DNA of 64,000 bases from Eleusine coracana subsp. coracana. Its lineage: Eukaryota > Streptophyta > Magnoliopsida > Poales > Poaceae. Below the pieces are notes generated by a model. That model had not been told where the DNA came from, did no database searches, and saw only the letters and a program-made list of their open reading frames with translations. This document shows positions 54,160 to 64,000 of this stretch, in pieces. The stretch spans positions 48,271,882-48,335,881 of the forward strand of contig CM064430.1 of NCBI GenBank assembly GCA_032690845.1, written 5' to 3'. The first letter of the stretch is position 1. Every line of letters begins with the position of its first letter. Made by a program: the position numbers and the translations under genes.

Positions 54160-57100
54160 GAACTCGCGCTCACTCTTTTCCTCTACGAAATTAGGGATAT
54201 CTTTGCATGGAAACCATCCGACATGCTGGGAGTTCCTAGGGAAAAGATTGAGCACGTGTTAAGGATACCTCTAGGGGCTACCCCCGTTTGCCAAAGGCTT
54301 AGAAGATTTGCGCAAGACCACAAGGACGCTATGAAGAAGGAGATAGTTAGATTGTTAGAAGCTAAGTTTATAAAGGAGGTGTATCATCCCGACTGGTTAG
54401 CAAATCCAGTCCTTGTACCTAAAAAGAATAAAGAGTGGAGGATGTGTGTTGATTATACAGATCTCAACAAGGTCTGCCCAAAAGACCCCTTTGCTCTTCC
54501 TCGTATTGATCAGATTGTAGATTCGACAGCCGGGTGTGAGCTTTTAAGCTCTCTGGATGCCTATTCGGGCTATCACCAGATCCCACTGAGAGTCGAAGAT
54601 CAAATCAAGACTTCCTTTATAACACCCTTTGGCGCCTAGTGCTATATCACTATGCCATTCGGTCTGAAAAATGCTGGCGCGACTTACGAACGAGGTATTC
54701 AACGCTGCCTTGCCACTCAGATCGGTCGGAACGCTAAAGCGTATGTTGACGACATCGTTGTCAAGACTCAGAAAGTCAAAGAACTTCTCTCTGACCTGGC
54801 AGAAACCTTTGACAATCTGAGACATTATTCAATGAGGTTGAATCCTAAAAAGTGTGTTTTTGGGGTTCCATCGGGAAAGTTACTCGGTTACATCGTTTCG
54901 AAACGAGGTATAGAGGCTAACCCAGATAAAATCAAGGCAATCCTTGATATGAAGCCGCCTAATTCTCAAAGGGACGTTCAGAAGCTGACTGGATGCATGG
55001 CATTCTTGAGTCGCTTTATTTCCCGATTGGGGGTTAGGGGGTTACCACTCTTCCCATTGCTTAAAAAGCAGGACGGCTTTGTTTGGACTGAGGAGGCACA
55101 GTTGGCGCTGGACAAATTAAAGATTCATGTCAGTAGTATTCCAGTTTTGGTGCCTCCGGAGCCAGGAGAAGAACTTCAACTTTACATCTCGGCCACAACC
55201 CAGGTTGTGAGTACAGTTTTGACAGTCGACCGAGAAGAAGAGGGACACGTGCAAAAAGTATAGCATTCGGTCTACTTTGTGAGCGAGGTTCTCAGCGCCT
55301 CTAAGACAAGGTACCAGCAGATCTTGAAGTTGTTATATGCATTATTGATCACCTCGAGGAAGTTGAAACACTATTTCCAAGTTCATCCAATTGAAGTTCA
55401 AACTTCTTTTGCACTTGGGATGGTGTTACATAACCGAGAAGCTGAAGGAAAAATGGCCAAGTGGGCAGTCGAACTTGGTCAGTATACTATTACTTTCACG
55501 CCTCAGTCGGCTATAAAGGGACAAGCGTTAGCTGAATTCGTTGCCGAGTGGACAAAGATTCAAAATCCTCCTACTGCCCAAGATATCGAGTACTGGAAAA
55601 TGTACTTTGATGGTTCCCTTCCATTACAAGGGGCAGGTGCAGGAGTTGTGTTTATCTCGCCTACTAGAGAAAGGCTTCGATACGTCCTTCAAATCATGTT
55701 TTGCACGTCTAAAAATGTTGCAGAATATGAAGCTCCCTTATATGGTCTGCGCATTGTTGTGTAACCCGGTATTAAGCGCATCGACATATTTGGTGATTCG
55801 GCCTTGGTCATTAATCAGGTCACCAAGGATTGGAATTGTGTAGATGATAACATGAGTGCTTATTGCCAAGAAGTGCGAAAACTCGAAGACAAGTTTGATG
55901 GATTGAAGTTCACACATGTTCTCCGAGATAATAACCAGGCGGCGGATGAGTTAGCCAAGATAGGATCATCTCGGTCTGCAGTACCGCCGGGTGTTTTCCT
56001 ACATGTTCTGGATTTCCCAACAATTTCTCCCCGGTCGGACGTGTTGATGAGTATTGTTGCTGATCTTGTTGGCGATGACGTCTCCAAGACCGACTGGCGT
56101 GACCCACTCATTCAGTATTTTGATAAGGGAACGCTGCCCTCAGATCCTGATGAGCAGCAAAGATTGAAGATCCGATCTCGAGGATACTTGTTGGTGGGGG
56201 ACCAACTTTACAAAAGGGGTGGTTCCAACATTTTGATGCGATGCATCTCAATTCCTGAAGGCCAGAAGTTGGTAGAAGAGGTTCATTTAGGAATATGCGG
56301 CAATCATGCAGCTTCCAGGACTTTGGTCGGCAAAGCTTTCCGGCAAAGGTTTTATTGGCCCAGGGCGGTCGAAGATGCACACCAAGTTGTTCGGAAGTGT
56401 GAGGGTTGTCAATTCTTTGCTCAACAAACCCATGTGCCTTCACAGCAACTTCACATGATACCATTGACTTGGCCTTTTGCTGTTTGGGGGCTTGATATTG
56501 TCGGTCCTTTCAAGAAAGCGCCAGGCAGGTTCACTCATTTGTTTGTTGCTATCGACAAATTCACCAAGTGGATTGAAGCAAAGCCGATCGGCAAGATTAC
56601 ATCCAAGAAGGCGATTGAGTTTGTCAAAGATATATTCACTCGGTTTGGAGTTCCTCATGATATCATTATCGATAATGGCACTCAATTCACTTCAGTGGAG
56701 TTCGGGGACTTTACCGATGAGATGGGAATCAAGATCCACTTTGCATCAGTGGCTCATACGAAAAGCAATGGGCAGGTCGAACGGGCCAATGGTATGATTC
56801 TTCAAGGATTAAAGCCGCAGATATTTGATAGACTCAAACCTTATGCCAGTCGGTGGGTCAAAGAGTTGCCTTCAGTCCTTTGGGGGCTTCGGACAAACAC
56901 CACTCAGGCTACTGGACAGTCACCTTTTTCATTGCTCTATGGCTCAGAGGCTATGTTGCCGACTGAGGTCAGTCTTGTCTCGGCACGAGTTCAAGCGTAC
57001 GATGAAAAGCTTTCTGAGGAGAACCGAGAGATTGATTTGATTGTGGCAGAGGAGTTGCGTGATCGCGCTCTGTTTCGATCGGCACTCTACCAACAAGGCT

Positions 57101-57330
57101 TGCATCATTATTATGATAAGAACATCCTCAGTCGCCACTTTCAAGTTGGAAACCTAGTGCTTCGCCGAGTGCAATCGACAAAAAATCAGCATAAGCTCTC
57201 TCCGAAGTGGGAAGGACCGTACGTAGTGAAGGAAGTCACTCGCCCGGGGGCTTACCGACTGAAGTATGAAGACGGCGACGATATTTGAAACTCCTGGAAC
57301 ATAAATCAGCTACGTCGTTTCTATACTTAG
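54160..57330 (+). pseudogene. Tat2 pol: reverse transcriptase, two RNase H domains, integrase
   Basis: One frame of 1,057 codons with internal stops at 54637 (TAG), 55261 (TAG), 55762 (TAA) and 57286 (TGA), and no frameshift. RT: WRMCVDYTDLNKVCPKDPF, active site YVDDI at 54742-54756, GVRGLPLFPLL. First RNase H follows (FVSEVLSASKTRYQQ, SRKLKHYF). The second, archaeal-type RNase H has YFDGSL, AEYEA and FGDSALV, so its acidic residues are present. Integrase has an intact HHCC finger (HLGICGNHA, CEGCQFF), then WGLDIVGPF, IIDNGTQF and NGQVERANG, and the C-terminal GPYVVKEVTRPGAYRL. It copies the RNA and inserts the cDNA. Only the stops prevent a full product. Confidence 0.94.
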
Positions 57331-57889
57331 CTATTATTTTGTGTATTTATACATTATTTATGAATGAAACTTCGGTCTTTTTTAATGAAAGATTTTCTGA
57401 TGATTTTCATTCTATATTTGTCTCGATTCCTTAATTTATACTATTAAATAATCGAGCCAGGGGGCTAGCAATAGTGTCCCATCTTGGTCTAACCATATTT
57501 TGGTTTTGGCCTATTTTTTGACAAACTTATTATTATGAGATCTTGAGTTTTGGTCTTTATTATTTTGGTCTTACGCTTATACATCATGGTTAAATACTTT
57601 GTGCTGCACATCAGACTACCACTACACTAAACCCAGAGCTAAAAGTGTGAGAGGTCATGTGTCGATTGGTCGATTCTGTTTGTTACGCAGTTACGGGTTA
57701 CAACCTAATATGTTATGGCAGACAGATGCAATCTTTGTTTCTCTTGATAGAAACATGTCAATGATATCTTTGTCAAACTTCTAAAGCTATAAAAGCATAA
57801 GATTAGTTTATACACAAGTATCATTACTAAAACACTACTAATGTTTTATACTATTACAGGATTATATCTTCTTTGAAGGAGAGGAAGAG
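57331..57889 (+). other. Tat2 post-pol spacer
   Basis: T-rich, non-coding. It probably holds the 3' end of the antisense gene's transcript. No repeated TCGCATATGCTTGACC motif as in Tat1 is obvious. Confidence 0.6.
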
Positions 57890-60613
57890 TCAGCCCGAAG
57901 TTCGACTTCTGGAGTTGCTGGGAGAGTCGGCACGGTCGGATTGATTTCTATATTTTTCGACCAAGGCCTGGGAAGTCTCTATCATGGAATCCAGGAGCAG
58001 CTGATATTGGTCGTCGGTCAGGTCGGGGTTAAAGCCCTCTTTGATCTTGTCCAATGGCAGAGCAAGAGACCAGGATTGGCAAATTGCCAGCACTTGACTC
58101 CCGGCTTCGGTCGCCACTCACCGAGTGTTATGAGCAATGGCTTCTGATGCATGCTCCAACAAGTAGTCCAGAGGGTGACCGGTCTGCTCTACTTGGTTAG
58201 CATGAACATAGTTCATTGCTTGCCGAGTGGCGTAAGATAGAGCTGCAAATAATAATTATTGGTCAGTATGATCAACAGAAGAATCAAGCAGAAGGAAGAA
58301 GTCGAAGGCTTACTGGTGAGTTTACATTTGAAGGATTTAGAGACAGTCTTAGCCTCCTCTATCTTCGCTTCAGTCCCCTTCAGCTCCTTCAACAGCCGAG
58401 TGATCTCGGTCTTCTGGTCTTCAACCAATTTGGAGAGGCTTTCCTTCTCAACCTTCAAGGCGTCAACGAACCTCTGCTGGTTGGAAGTCAACTTCTCTAG
58501 ATTGGTGATTCTTTGATCGCGAGCTAAAAGTAAAACTTTTAGCGTTAGAGTGGTCAGCAGATTGCCTAAATATGGATGGTAGGAAAACTTACTAGACAGA
58601 TCTGCACGAACTTGGTCTAAGACCTTATTTATCTCTTGTCGGTCGGCCAACAGCTTCTTGTTTTCCTCTAGGGCCTTGGAGAGTTGCTGACCGGTGACTA
58701 GCAAGACAATGCATAAGAAGTTAGTCTAAAACATAAAGACAAGAAGATTAGGCGACCAAGGACATACTAAAAGTTTTAGCTTTAAGATATTCCACTCTAG
58801 CCTGCTTTCACTCCACAAGAGCATACACTTTCTGATATGCAGAAGATAAATGAGCTAAAAGATAAGAGTGAAGCAAGGTAAAAGCATAATATTGAGTTAC
58901 CTTGTTGGACTCCCGGTGTTGGCGCAAAATCTCCACATCCTCCACCTCAGGACGACCAAGCATATCTACAGGAAGAGTCCTTTTACCTTTGTCAAGAGGC
59001 AAAGAGACATTAGTTGGAGTGGTCTGAGGCAGAGGCTCGGGAGTGGAGGTAGGAACCATCTTTTCAAATGGTTTATCCACTTCGGTCGGCGTGTTTGAAG
59101 ACTTGCCAACCGCATGGGACACACCAGTCGGACGAGGTGGGAGCTCAGACCGAGTATCCTCAGATCCCTGAGCACTCTGAGAATCACTTGTCCGACTGCC
59201 AAGGAAAAAACATAGAAGGAAGAGATCAGGAAATGTTGAGATCAGCAATAAGAGACAAGGAGTATAGGGTTTAAAGATTAAACCTGGGAGCCTTCTTGAG
59301 CTTGATCCGGCATAGCCTCTTCTTTGAAGAAGTCGACTGAAAATCAGTCTCCTTCCTCTTTTGAGAGGGCTGGTCAGTCTTGCCAGTCTGCACCACCTCT
59401 TCCGTTGACCTCTGAGTTGGGCTCGGGGGCTCCGGTCGGTCTGAAGGTTGGTGGGAGGTTGCAGGAGCAGGTTGACCAACGCTGACTGGCCGAGCGCCTG
59501 CGAAGGAACCTAAACCCCCAGCGCCGGTCAGCGGTGTCTTCTTTACATAATCAGGTCCCTCGGTATCGGTCTGAGGGAGCAGGGGATGAGATACATAAGT
59601 ATCCAGCACCTGCATGAAGATCAAAACATTGAGTACAACATCAAGATAGGATAACAAGGGATAGCTAAAGGCAGACTGAGGCTTACTCGGGTTCGCATTG
59701 TGCCCTTGTTATACGCCTTTTTGACCAAAGAATGGTCCTGAAGGATATCCCCTTCAAACATCTTTAACAAGCGTCTTTGACGGAGTTCACTATTCGGTGG
59801 GTCCGGCACTTCCCTGGTCTCATCCTCATTAACATAGTCCCATGTCGGGTGACATTGAAGCTTCAGGGGCTGAACTCGTCGGATGATAAAGCTTTTGGCG
59901 ACTGTGATTCCATCGACGCCTTTAGCCTTCAGGTCGGCAATTTTCTTGAGCAGAGCGACCACTTGAGGATCGATCGAATTGGGCCTCTCTGTCCAATGCG
60001 CTTGGGGAATAGCCTTCGCACCAGTGAAGTCGGCAAGAACAGGGGGAGGGTTGTCACAATAGAACCACTCATCCTTTCAATTCTTGTTTCCGGTCTTCAA
60101 TGGGACATTGATGTAGGTATCCTTCTTGCGTAACTGGACGCCGACTCCGCCTATGGACACTTGATTATCTTTGGTTGGCAGCGGTCGGAGGACAAACAGA
60201 TGGCAGAAGAGATCGAAATGGGGGAGAGTGCCAAGAAAAGCTTCGCACAAATGTACGAAGATGGCAATATGAAGAATGGAGTTGGGATTGAGGTTGACAA
60301 GCTCAATCCCATAGAAAAAAAGGAGCCCGCGCAAAAAACTACAGCAGGGAACTCCAAAGCCATGCTCAAAGAATGAGCAAAACACTACGATCTGCTGGTG
60401 AATGGGAATAGGGCAGGATTCGTGAGGTACCATCCAGTCGATCCGAGCTTGCTCTGGAAGGATGCCATCCATCAACATCTTGTTCATGTCAGCCTGTGAA
60501 AGGCTGCTCTTCGAGAACTCCCGAAGTTGCTCCGAGATGTCGACCTCCGACAAGGACGACACGGCGGCAATGGAAGAAGCTGGGATTGAAATGGAAGTCC
60601 TCTTGCGACCCAT
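57890..60613 (-). pseudogene. Tat2 antisense gene: spliced, Transposase_28-type N-terminus and coiled coil
   Basis: ATG 60613 begins MGRKRTSISIPASSIAAVSS. Exon 1 (60613-59687) contains the 'putative gypsy-type transposon' domain (LLFFYGIELVNLNPNSILHI, FVHLCEAFLGTLPHFDLF, then LQCHPTWDYVNEDETREVPD). It has one stop at about 60075 where a Trp codon is expected. Donor GTAAGC at 59686, acceptor GCAG at 59610. Exon 2 is 59609-59284 (Pro/Ser-rich, ending in a basic KKRLCRIKLKKAPR). Exon 3 is 59195-58901. Further exons to 58213 encode coiled coil (LEKLTSNQQRFVDALKVEKE). The last exon, from about 58110, ends with TAA 57890 after RNQSDRADSPS. Consistent GT/AG borders suggest a spliced mRNA from the opposite strand. 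Function unknown; gag-like or silencing-related roles are speculation. Confidence 0.8.
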
Positions 60614-61550
60614 CGCGAACAGGATTGGATGCGGTGAAGGAGTTTGAGAAACTTCGCCAAAGCTCGGGGGCTAAACACGGTGGGATCTGTGGCGGCCGGA
60701 AGCGAGAAAGCTAACCCTAGCCGGAAAAACAGAGGAGTCGCGAGAGCAGAGAAGGCGCAAGGAAGACGAAGAGTTCGCAGGCAAATACGGCGTGAACTGA
60801 AGGTCAACCTGGTGCAGCCTTTTATACCCTTGCCTTTTTTGACCTAAGGGTCCCATGGGCTAGGGTGGGCCGTACTATAGTGCGACCCTAATATTAACTT
60901 AAAGGTTAATTAAGGGCTTAAGCCCATTAGGGTTACTAACCTAGAAAAATGAGAGTCGGGGGCTTCTTTGATGAGAAGTACCCGAGAATTATTTCACCAT
61001 ATCTATGTGATTTGATGATCATGTGGCAAAGGACTTGATGGTCATATGGTGACAAGTTCAAAGGTTATGGTACTGACTAAAGTCAAATAACCAGAATTAC
61101 CAAATTTGGACTGAAACGGGTGATTGGAATTAGGGAAAAGCTATATTATGACTAAAGTCATTTAGCTTAATACTGAATATGACTAGAGTCATAAAATTCC
61201 GACCGACCCATCACTCAGAAATAATATGTGCCACTCGGCCGGTTTCATGATTGGTCAGCAAAGTGGTCACTTAGCAATAGGACCCAAGGGTTTGATAACC
61301 AAAGGTCTAAAAGATTCAAACTTGATGGTTTGAATATCTGTAAACAAATTAATAAGAGCTAATACAATTAGACTCTTGCATTATTTGTTAGTCTCCAAAT
61401 TATACAAGAGTCGGGGGCTACACCTGATCAGGTGCACCTAACCGGTGCACCAGATCTATCAGAAACTTCAATAACGAGGTCTTCCTAATTTATGATCTTT
61501 AGATTATACGGAGAATTAAAGCTCAAAATCAGAAAGCACTCGGGGGCTGC
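60614..61550 (+). other. Tat2 3' tail: antisense promoter region, repeats and PPT
   Basis: No + strand gene. A reversed TATAAAAGG box at about 60820 is a candidate promoter for the antisense gene, about 210 bp upstream of its ATG. GACTAAAGTCA-like repeats occur at about 61077-61200. G-rich motifs TCGGGGGCT occur at about 60957 and 61411, and at 61541 as the LTR-adjacent PPT. Confidence 0.65.
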
Positions 61551-61957
61551 TGTGGGATACTTACTTTACGGGTATCCTCATACAAGGCTAAGACGGTGGC
61601 CGACCGGGTACTTCATCAACAAGGAAGATGACCGACTCGTCTTGGAGTGCAAGACAAGAAAGATTAGACTTGCCATATAGAAACCTTGTAGAGTACGACT
61701 AGGACTCTGCCTGAACCCCCCTGTCAATCGGATATATAAGGCGGCAGGGTACCCCCCATCGAGGGAGGGAGGCAATGAGACACAACTAGAGAGACACAAT
61801 ATCTGTTGATAATCAATACAATACAGAACACAGGACGTAGGGTTTTTACTCTTATTGAGAGGGCCCGAACCTGTATAATTCGGCATCTTGTGTAACCATC
61901 GTAGTTCTTGGTCTTGACGTAGCCCTATATATTTACTGCCGGTCTTGAGCATCGACA
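61551..61957 (+). repeat. Tat2 3' LTR
   Basis: 407 bp, starts TGTGGGATAC, ends GCATCGACA, then TSD CTTAG. The solo LTR resumes at 61963. Confidence 0.95.
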
Positions 61958-63577
61958 CTTAGGTCATGTCTAGTCAGTGATGTGCAAGGTTGCTCAGTGA
62001 AATCACAAGCACTAGTTGACAGTGGAGAAGCCAAGGATCTATTCGGAGAAGCCAAGAAACGAAGTCAAGCGAGAACGAGGAGTTTCAGCTTCGGATTGAA
62101 GTGACCGGACAGCGGGGTCAATGGTGACTGGACTGTACGGTCACTCAGGGGTTTTGTTCGGAGGCTATAGCGAAGAAGCAAGAAAACTGCCAGAGTCAGG
62201 ACTCATATAGACCGGATGGTACGGTCTAGTGACCGGACGGTTCAGTCACTATGAATTGCTCTAAGCAGTGAGGAATCTACAGCGCCGAAATGTTTCTGGA
62301 CTGGAGAGAGAAACGGACCGAATGGTCCAGTCAATTGACCGTACGGTTCGGTCAGCAAGAGTTCAGTATAGGGGTCAGAGCCATTGGAGCTTGAGTTGCA
62401 GTGACCGGACGGTCCGGTCAGGGAGTGACCAGACTGTACGGTCAGTAGGTCCAAAAAGCTGATTTCGTGGAGCAACGACTAGTTTAAGGTTGGGAGCCTA
62501 TATAACTTTGTTGCTGAGGTCTTTGTGACCTCTCTTGGCCAGTGAAATACCTGAGAGCATTTGGTAAGGTCCAAGAGGAAGAGAAGAGAGCACTAGGCGG
62601 AGATATTGCATATCTTGAGAGTGCTAGTGGAGAATAACTTGAGCATCTTGCACATCTAAGGCTAGGTTGTCCTTGAGGGTGTGATCTAGGCTATTACTCT
62701 TGGTCTATGGTGAGACCTAGACCGGTTAGGTGTCGGTGATCGAGCCTATCGTGATTGGTTGTGAAGGACGTCACACATTTGTACACAGTTTGAGTCTGTC
62801 GATGAAAGGGGCATCAATAGTAAGCGCCCATGTCAGCTCGGGGAGTTCAGCAAGTTCTCGAGGGAGGCGATCTTGTGCTTTGGTAGCAGCGGTGACGCAC
62901 ACCATGTCTTCACTCGGGGAGTGATTGCGGGCTAGTGGGCAAGAACTCCACTTGGTGGCGGGGGGGGGGGGGGACTGGAACTCCGGCGGGAGTGGTCCAA
63001 CGAGGAGTAGGGGAAGGCGCCATCCTTTCAAGACCTCGGGAAAAATTCATGAGCCATTTCTTACTCTACTCCTTACTTTGATGCATTACTTTCCGCATTT
63101 ACATACCGTGCTACTCATGCTTGTGTGCTTGTCTTGTTCTAGTTGATTATCTTGTAGACTTGCATGAATAGGCTTCTTGCTTGCTAGTAGTGTTTGAGCT
63201 TCCACATTTGATCACTAGCATGTATAGGAGTTCAATTGGCTTAACTGCTTACCCTTGTATGTGTTGTACTACTCATGCTCGTGTGCACTAGTTCCTTATC
63301 TTGTAGAATTGCATAAGTAGGCTCCTTTGCTAGCTTGTGGTGTGCTTCCGTGTTGCTTTATTACTAGCTTGCATAGGAGTTGTATTGACTTGAGTGATCT
63401 ACTAGTATATTTAGATTGTTGTTCCTTTCATAGAGCTTCCATCTTGCTAGTGTGATCACCACTAGAATTGTTATAGGAGTTGTTTGAGTGATCGGTTTTG
63501 GAAATTAGCGAATTTGGTACATAGTGCGAGTTCCCGATTCACCCCTCCCCTCTCGGTCACTCGGTCCTTTCACATGT

Positions 63578-64000
63578 GTAGCACACTCTCTTCTTGATCT
63601 TAGAGGCAACCTTTTGATCTTGCTTGAGTTGTTTCTTATGAAGGCCTTGTCTTGTCCTAGATGTAGTGGATCCATTGGCTTTCATGTCCAAATTCTCTTT
63701 TTGGTCAGAAACTATACTAAGCCGATCTGACCTCCTTGCAAAGGCGGTCTAACCTCCTTGTACAATGACTTTCTGACCAACAGAGGTGCTTGGGCATGAC
63801 ATGATTACATGACCCTTATTTTTGCATCCAAAGCATATGATTGATTTCTTTGACCTTCTTTGTCTCCTTGATAGCTTTGTCTTGCTTTGACTCTCCTTGG
63901 AGCACATGAATGCATAATGACCCATATCGGTGCACTTGAAGCATTGGATATGGTCAAGATTCTTCTTTTCTTGTTTCTTGTGCCAAGGAGACTTGTAATT
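63578..64000 (-). pseudogene. Element C copia gag, zinc knuckles 1 and 2, proximal to the solo LTR insertion
   Basis: On the minus strand from the window edge: two complete CCHC knuckles, CFKCTDMGHYAFMC (about 63928-63887) and CFGCKNKGHVIMSC (about 63837-63796), and the first Cys pair of a third (VCYTC), which the solo LTR splits. Between knuckles 2 and 3 the frame contains GGCGGTCTAACCTCC-type palindrome sequence (63720-63760) and a stop. Zinc knuckles bind the element's RNA during packaging. The rest of gag lies beyond 64000. Confidence 0.85.

Larger units (their letters stand above)
49258..61957 (+). mobile_element. Complete Tat-lineage Ty3/gypsy retrotransposon (Tat2)
   Basis: Two 407-bp LTRs (about 26 differences by eye, roughly 6.4%), target duplication CTTAG at 49253-49257 and 61958-61962. 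PBS, gag, protease, TAG, pol, antisense gene, repeat tail and PPT (CACTCGGGGGCTGC, 61537-61550) are in the same order as Tat1. It sits in a solo LTR whose two halves join exactly once one CTTAG is removed. Its gag carries a further insertion at about 49864-51511. Pol is nearly intact in one frame. Confidence 0.95.
48928..63572 (+). mobile_element. Solo Sirevirus-like LTR (family B), split by Tat2
   Basis: The LTR starts TGTAAGGTTCATGATC at 48928 and ends GGTCCTTTCA at 63572, with perfect target duplication CATGT at 48923-48927 and 63573-63577. Without Tat2 its length is about 1.94 kb. The first part matches the fragments at 17903-18304 and 23857-24227. The part after Tat2 (61963-63572) holds the palindrome family TGACCGGACGGTCCGGTCA at 62101-62150, 62209-62250, 62311-62355 and 62401-62446, and a TATA box (CTATATAAC) at about 62500. 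No internal region of this element exists, so it is a solo LTR formed by LTR-LTR recombination before Tat2 arrived. A run of G at 62960-62973 may be unreliable. Confidence 0.9.

Overview
This window is plant nuclear DNA, most likely from a grass (Poaceae). The evidence is its Sirevirus-type copia elements with arrays of short palindromes, its Tat-lineage gypsy elements with an antisense gene downstream of pol, an intron-containing P450 pseudogene and an intact three-exon TMEM14 gene. I cannot name the species. About nine tenths of the window is nested, decaying LTR retrotransposon. Only one gene looks intact.

Left block (1-27.6 kb). A Sirevirus-like copia element on the + strand (element A) runs from a broken polyprotein (1-1.9 kb) through a gag-like 'putative plant transposon protein' frame (2.4-4.0 kb) to a 3' LTR (16.3-17.65 kb). 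A complete Tat-lineage gypsy element (Tat1, 4151-15940, TSD GTAAC) is inserted near the 3' end of A. Then comes a mosaic. It holds a minus-strand copia 3' half with one LTR (17.9-20.5 kb), a plus-strand copia gag-pol without LTRs (20.5-23.85 kb), a second LTR fragment (23.86-24.23 kb), a deleted minus-strand Tat fragment (24.2-24.96 kb), and a minus-strand gypsy gag-protease with PBS and LTR (24.96-27.6 kb).

Genic island (28.1-35.2 kb). A 5'-truncated cytochrome P450 pseudogene is split by a 2.9 kb LTR element (28482-31387, TSD GGGCG, 320-bp LTRs, initiator-Met-type PBS) that lacks pol and carries a long unrecognised frame. Next, on the minus strand, is an intact three-exon TMEM14/FAX-type membrane protein gene (35040 to 32553). 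A 792-bp element with a 9-bp target duplication sits about 170 bp upstream of its start codon.

Right block (36-64 kb). One minus-strand Sirevirus-like host (element C) appears to span from its 3' LTR (37637-39730) past the window edge, where its gag zinc knuckles are read at 64.0-63.57 kb. It is interrupted by a pol-less Tat-like element (Tat3, 40762-45101) and by a solo Sirevirus LTR (48928-63572, TSD CATGT). That LTR is split by a second full Tat element (Tat2, 49258-61957, TSD CTTAG), whose gag holds a further LTR-like insertion (about 49.86-51.5 kb). Target duplications and reading frames that resume across each junction support this order.

Tat1 and Tat2 share one architecture: gag-protease, an in-frame TAG at the same homologous position, RT / RNase H / second RNase H / integrase, an antisense gene with a Transposase_28-type N-terminus, a repeat-rich tail with several polypurine-tract-like motifs, then the 3' LTR. 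All coding regions of the retroelements contain stops or frameshifts. The Tat2 pol is the best preserved.
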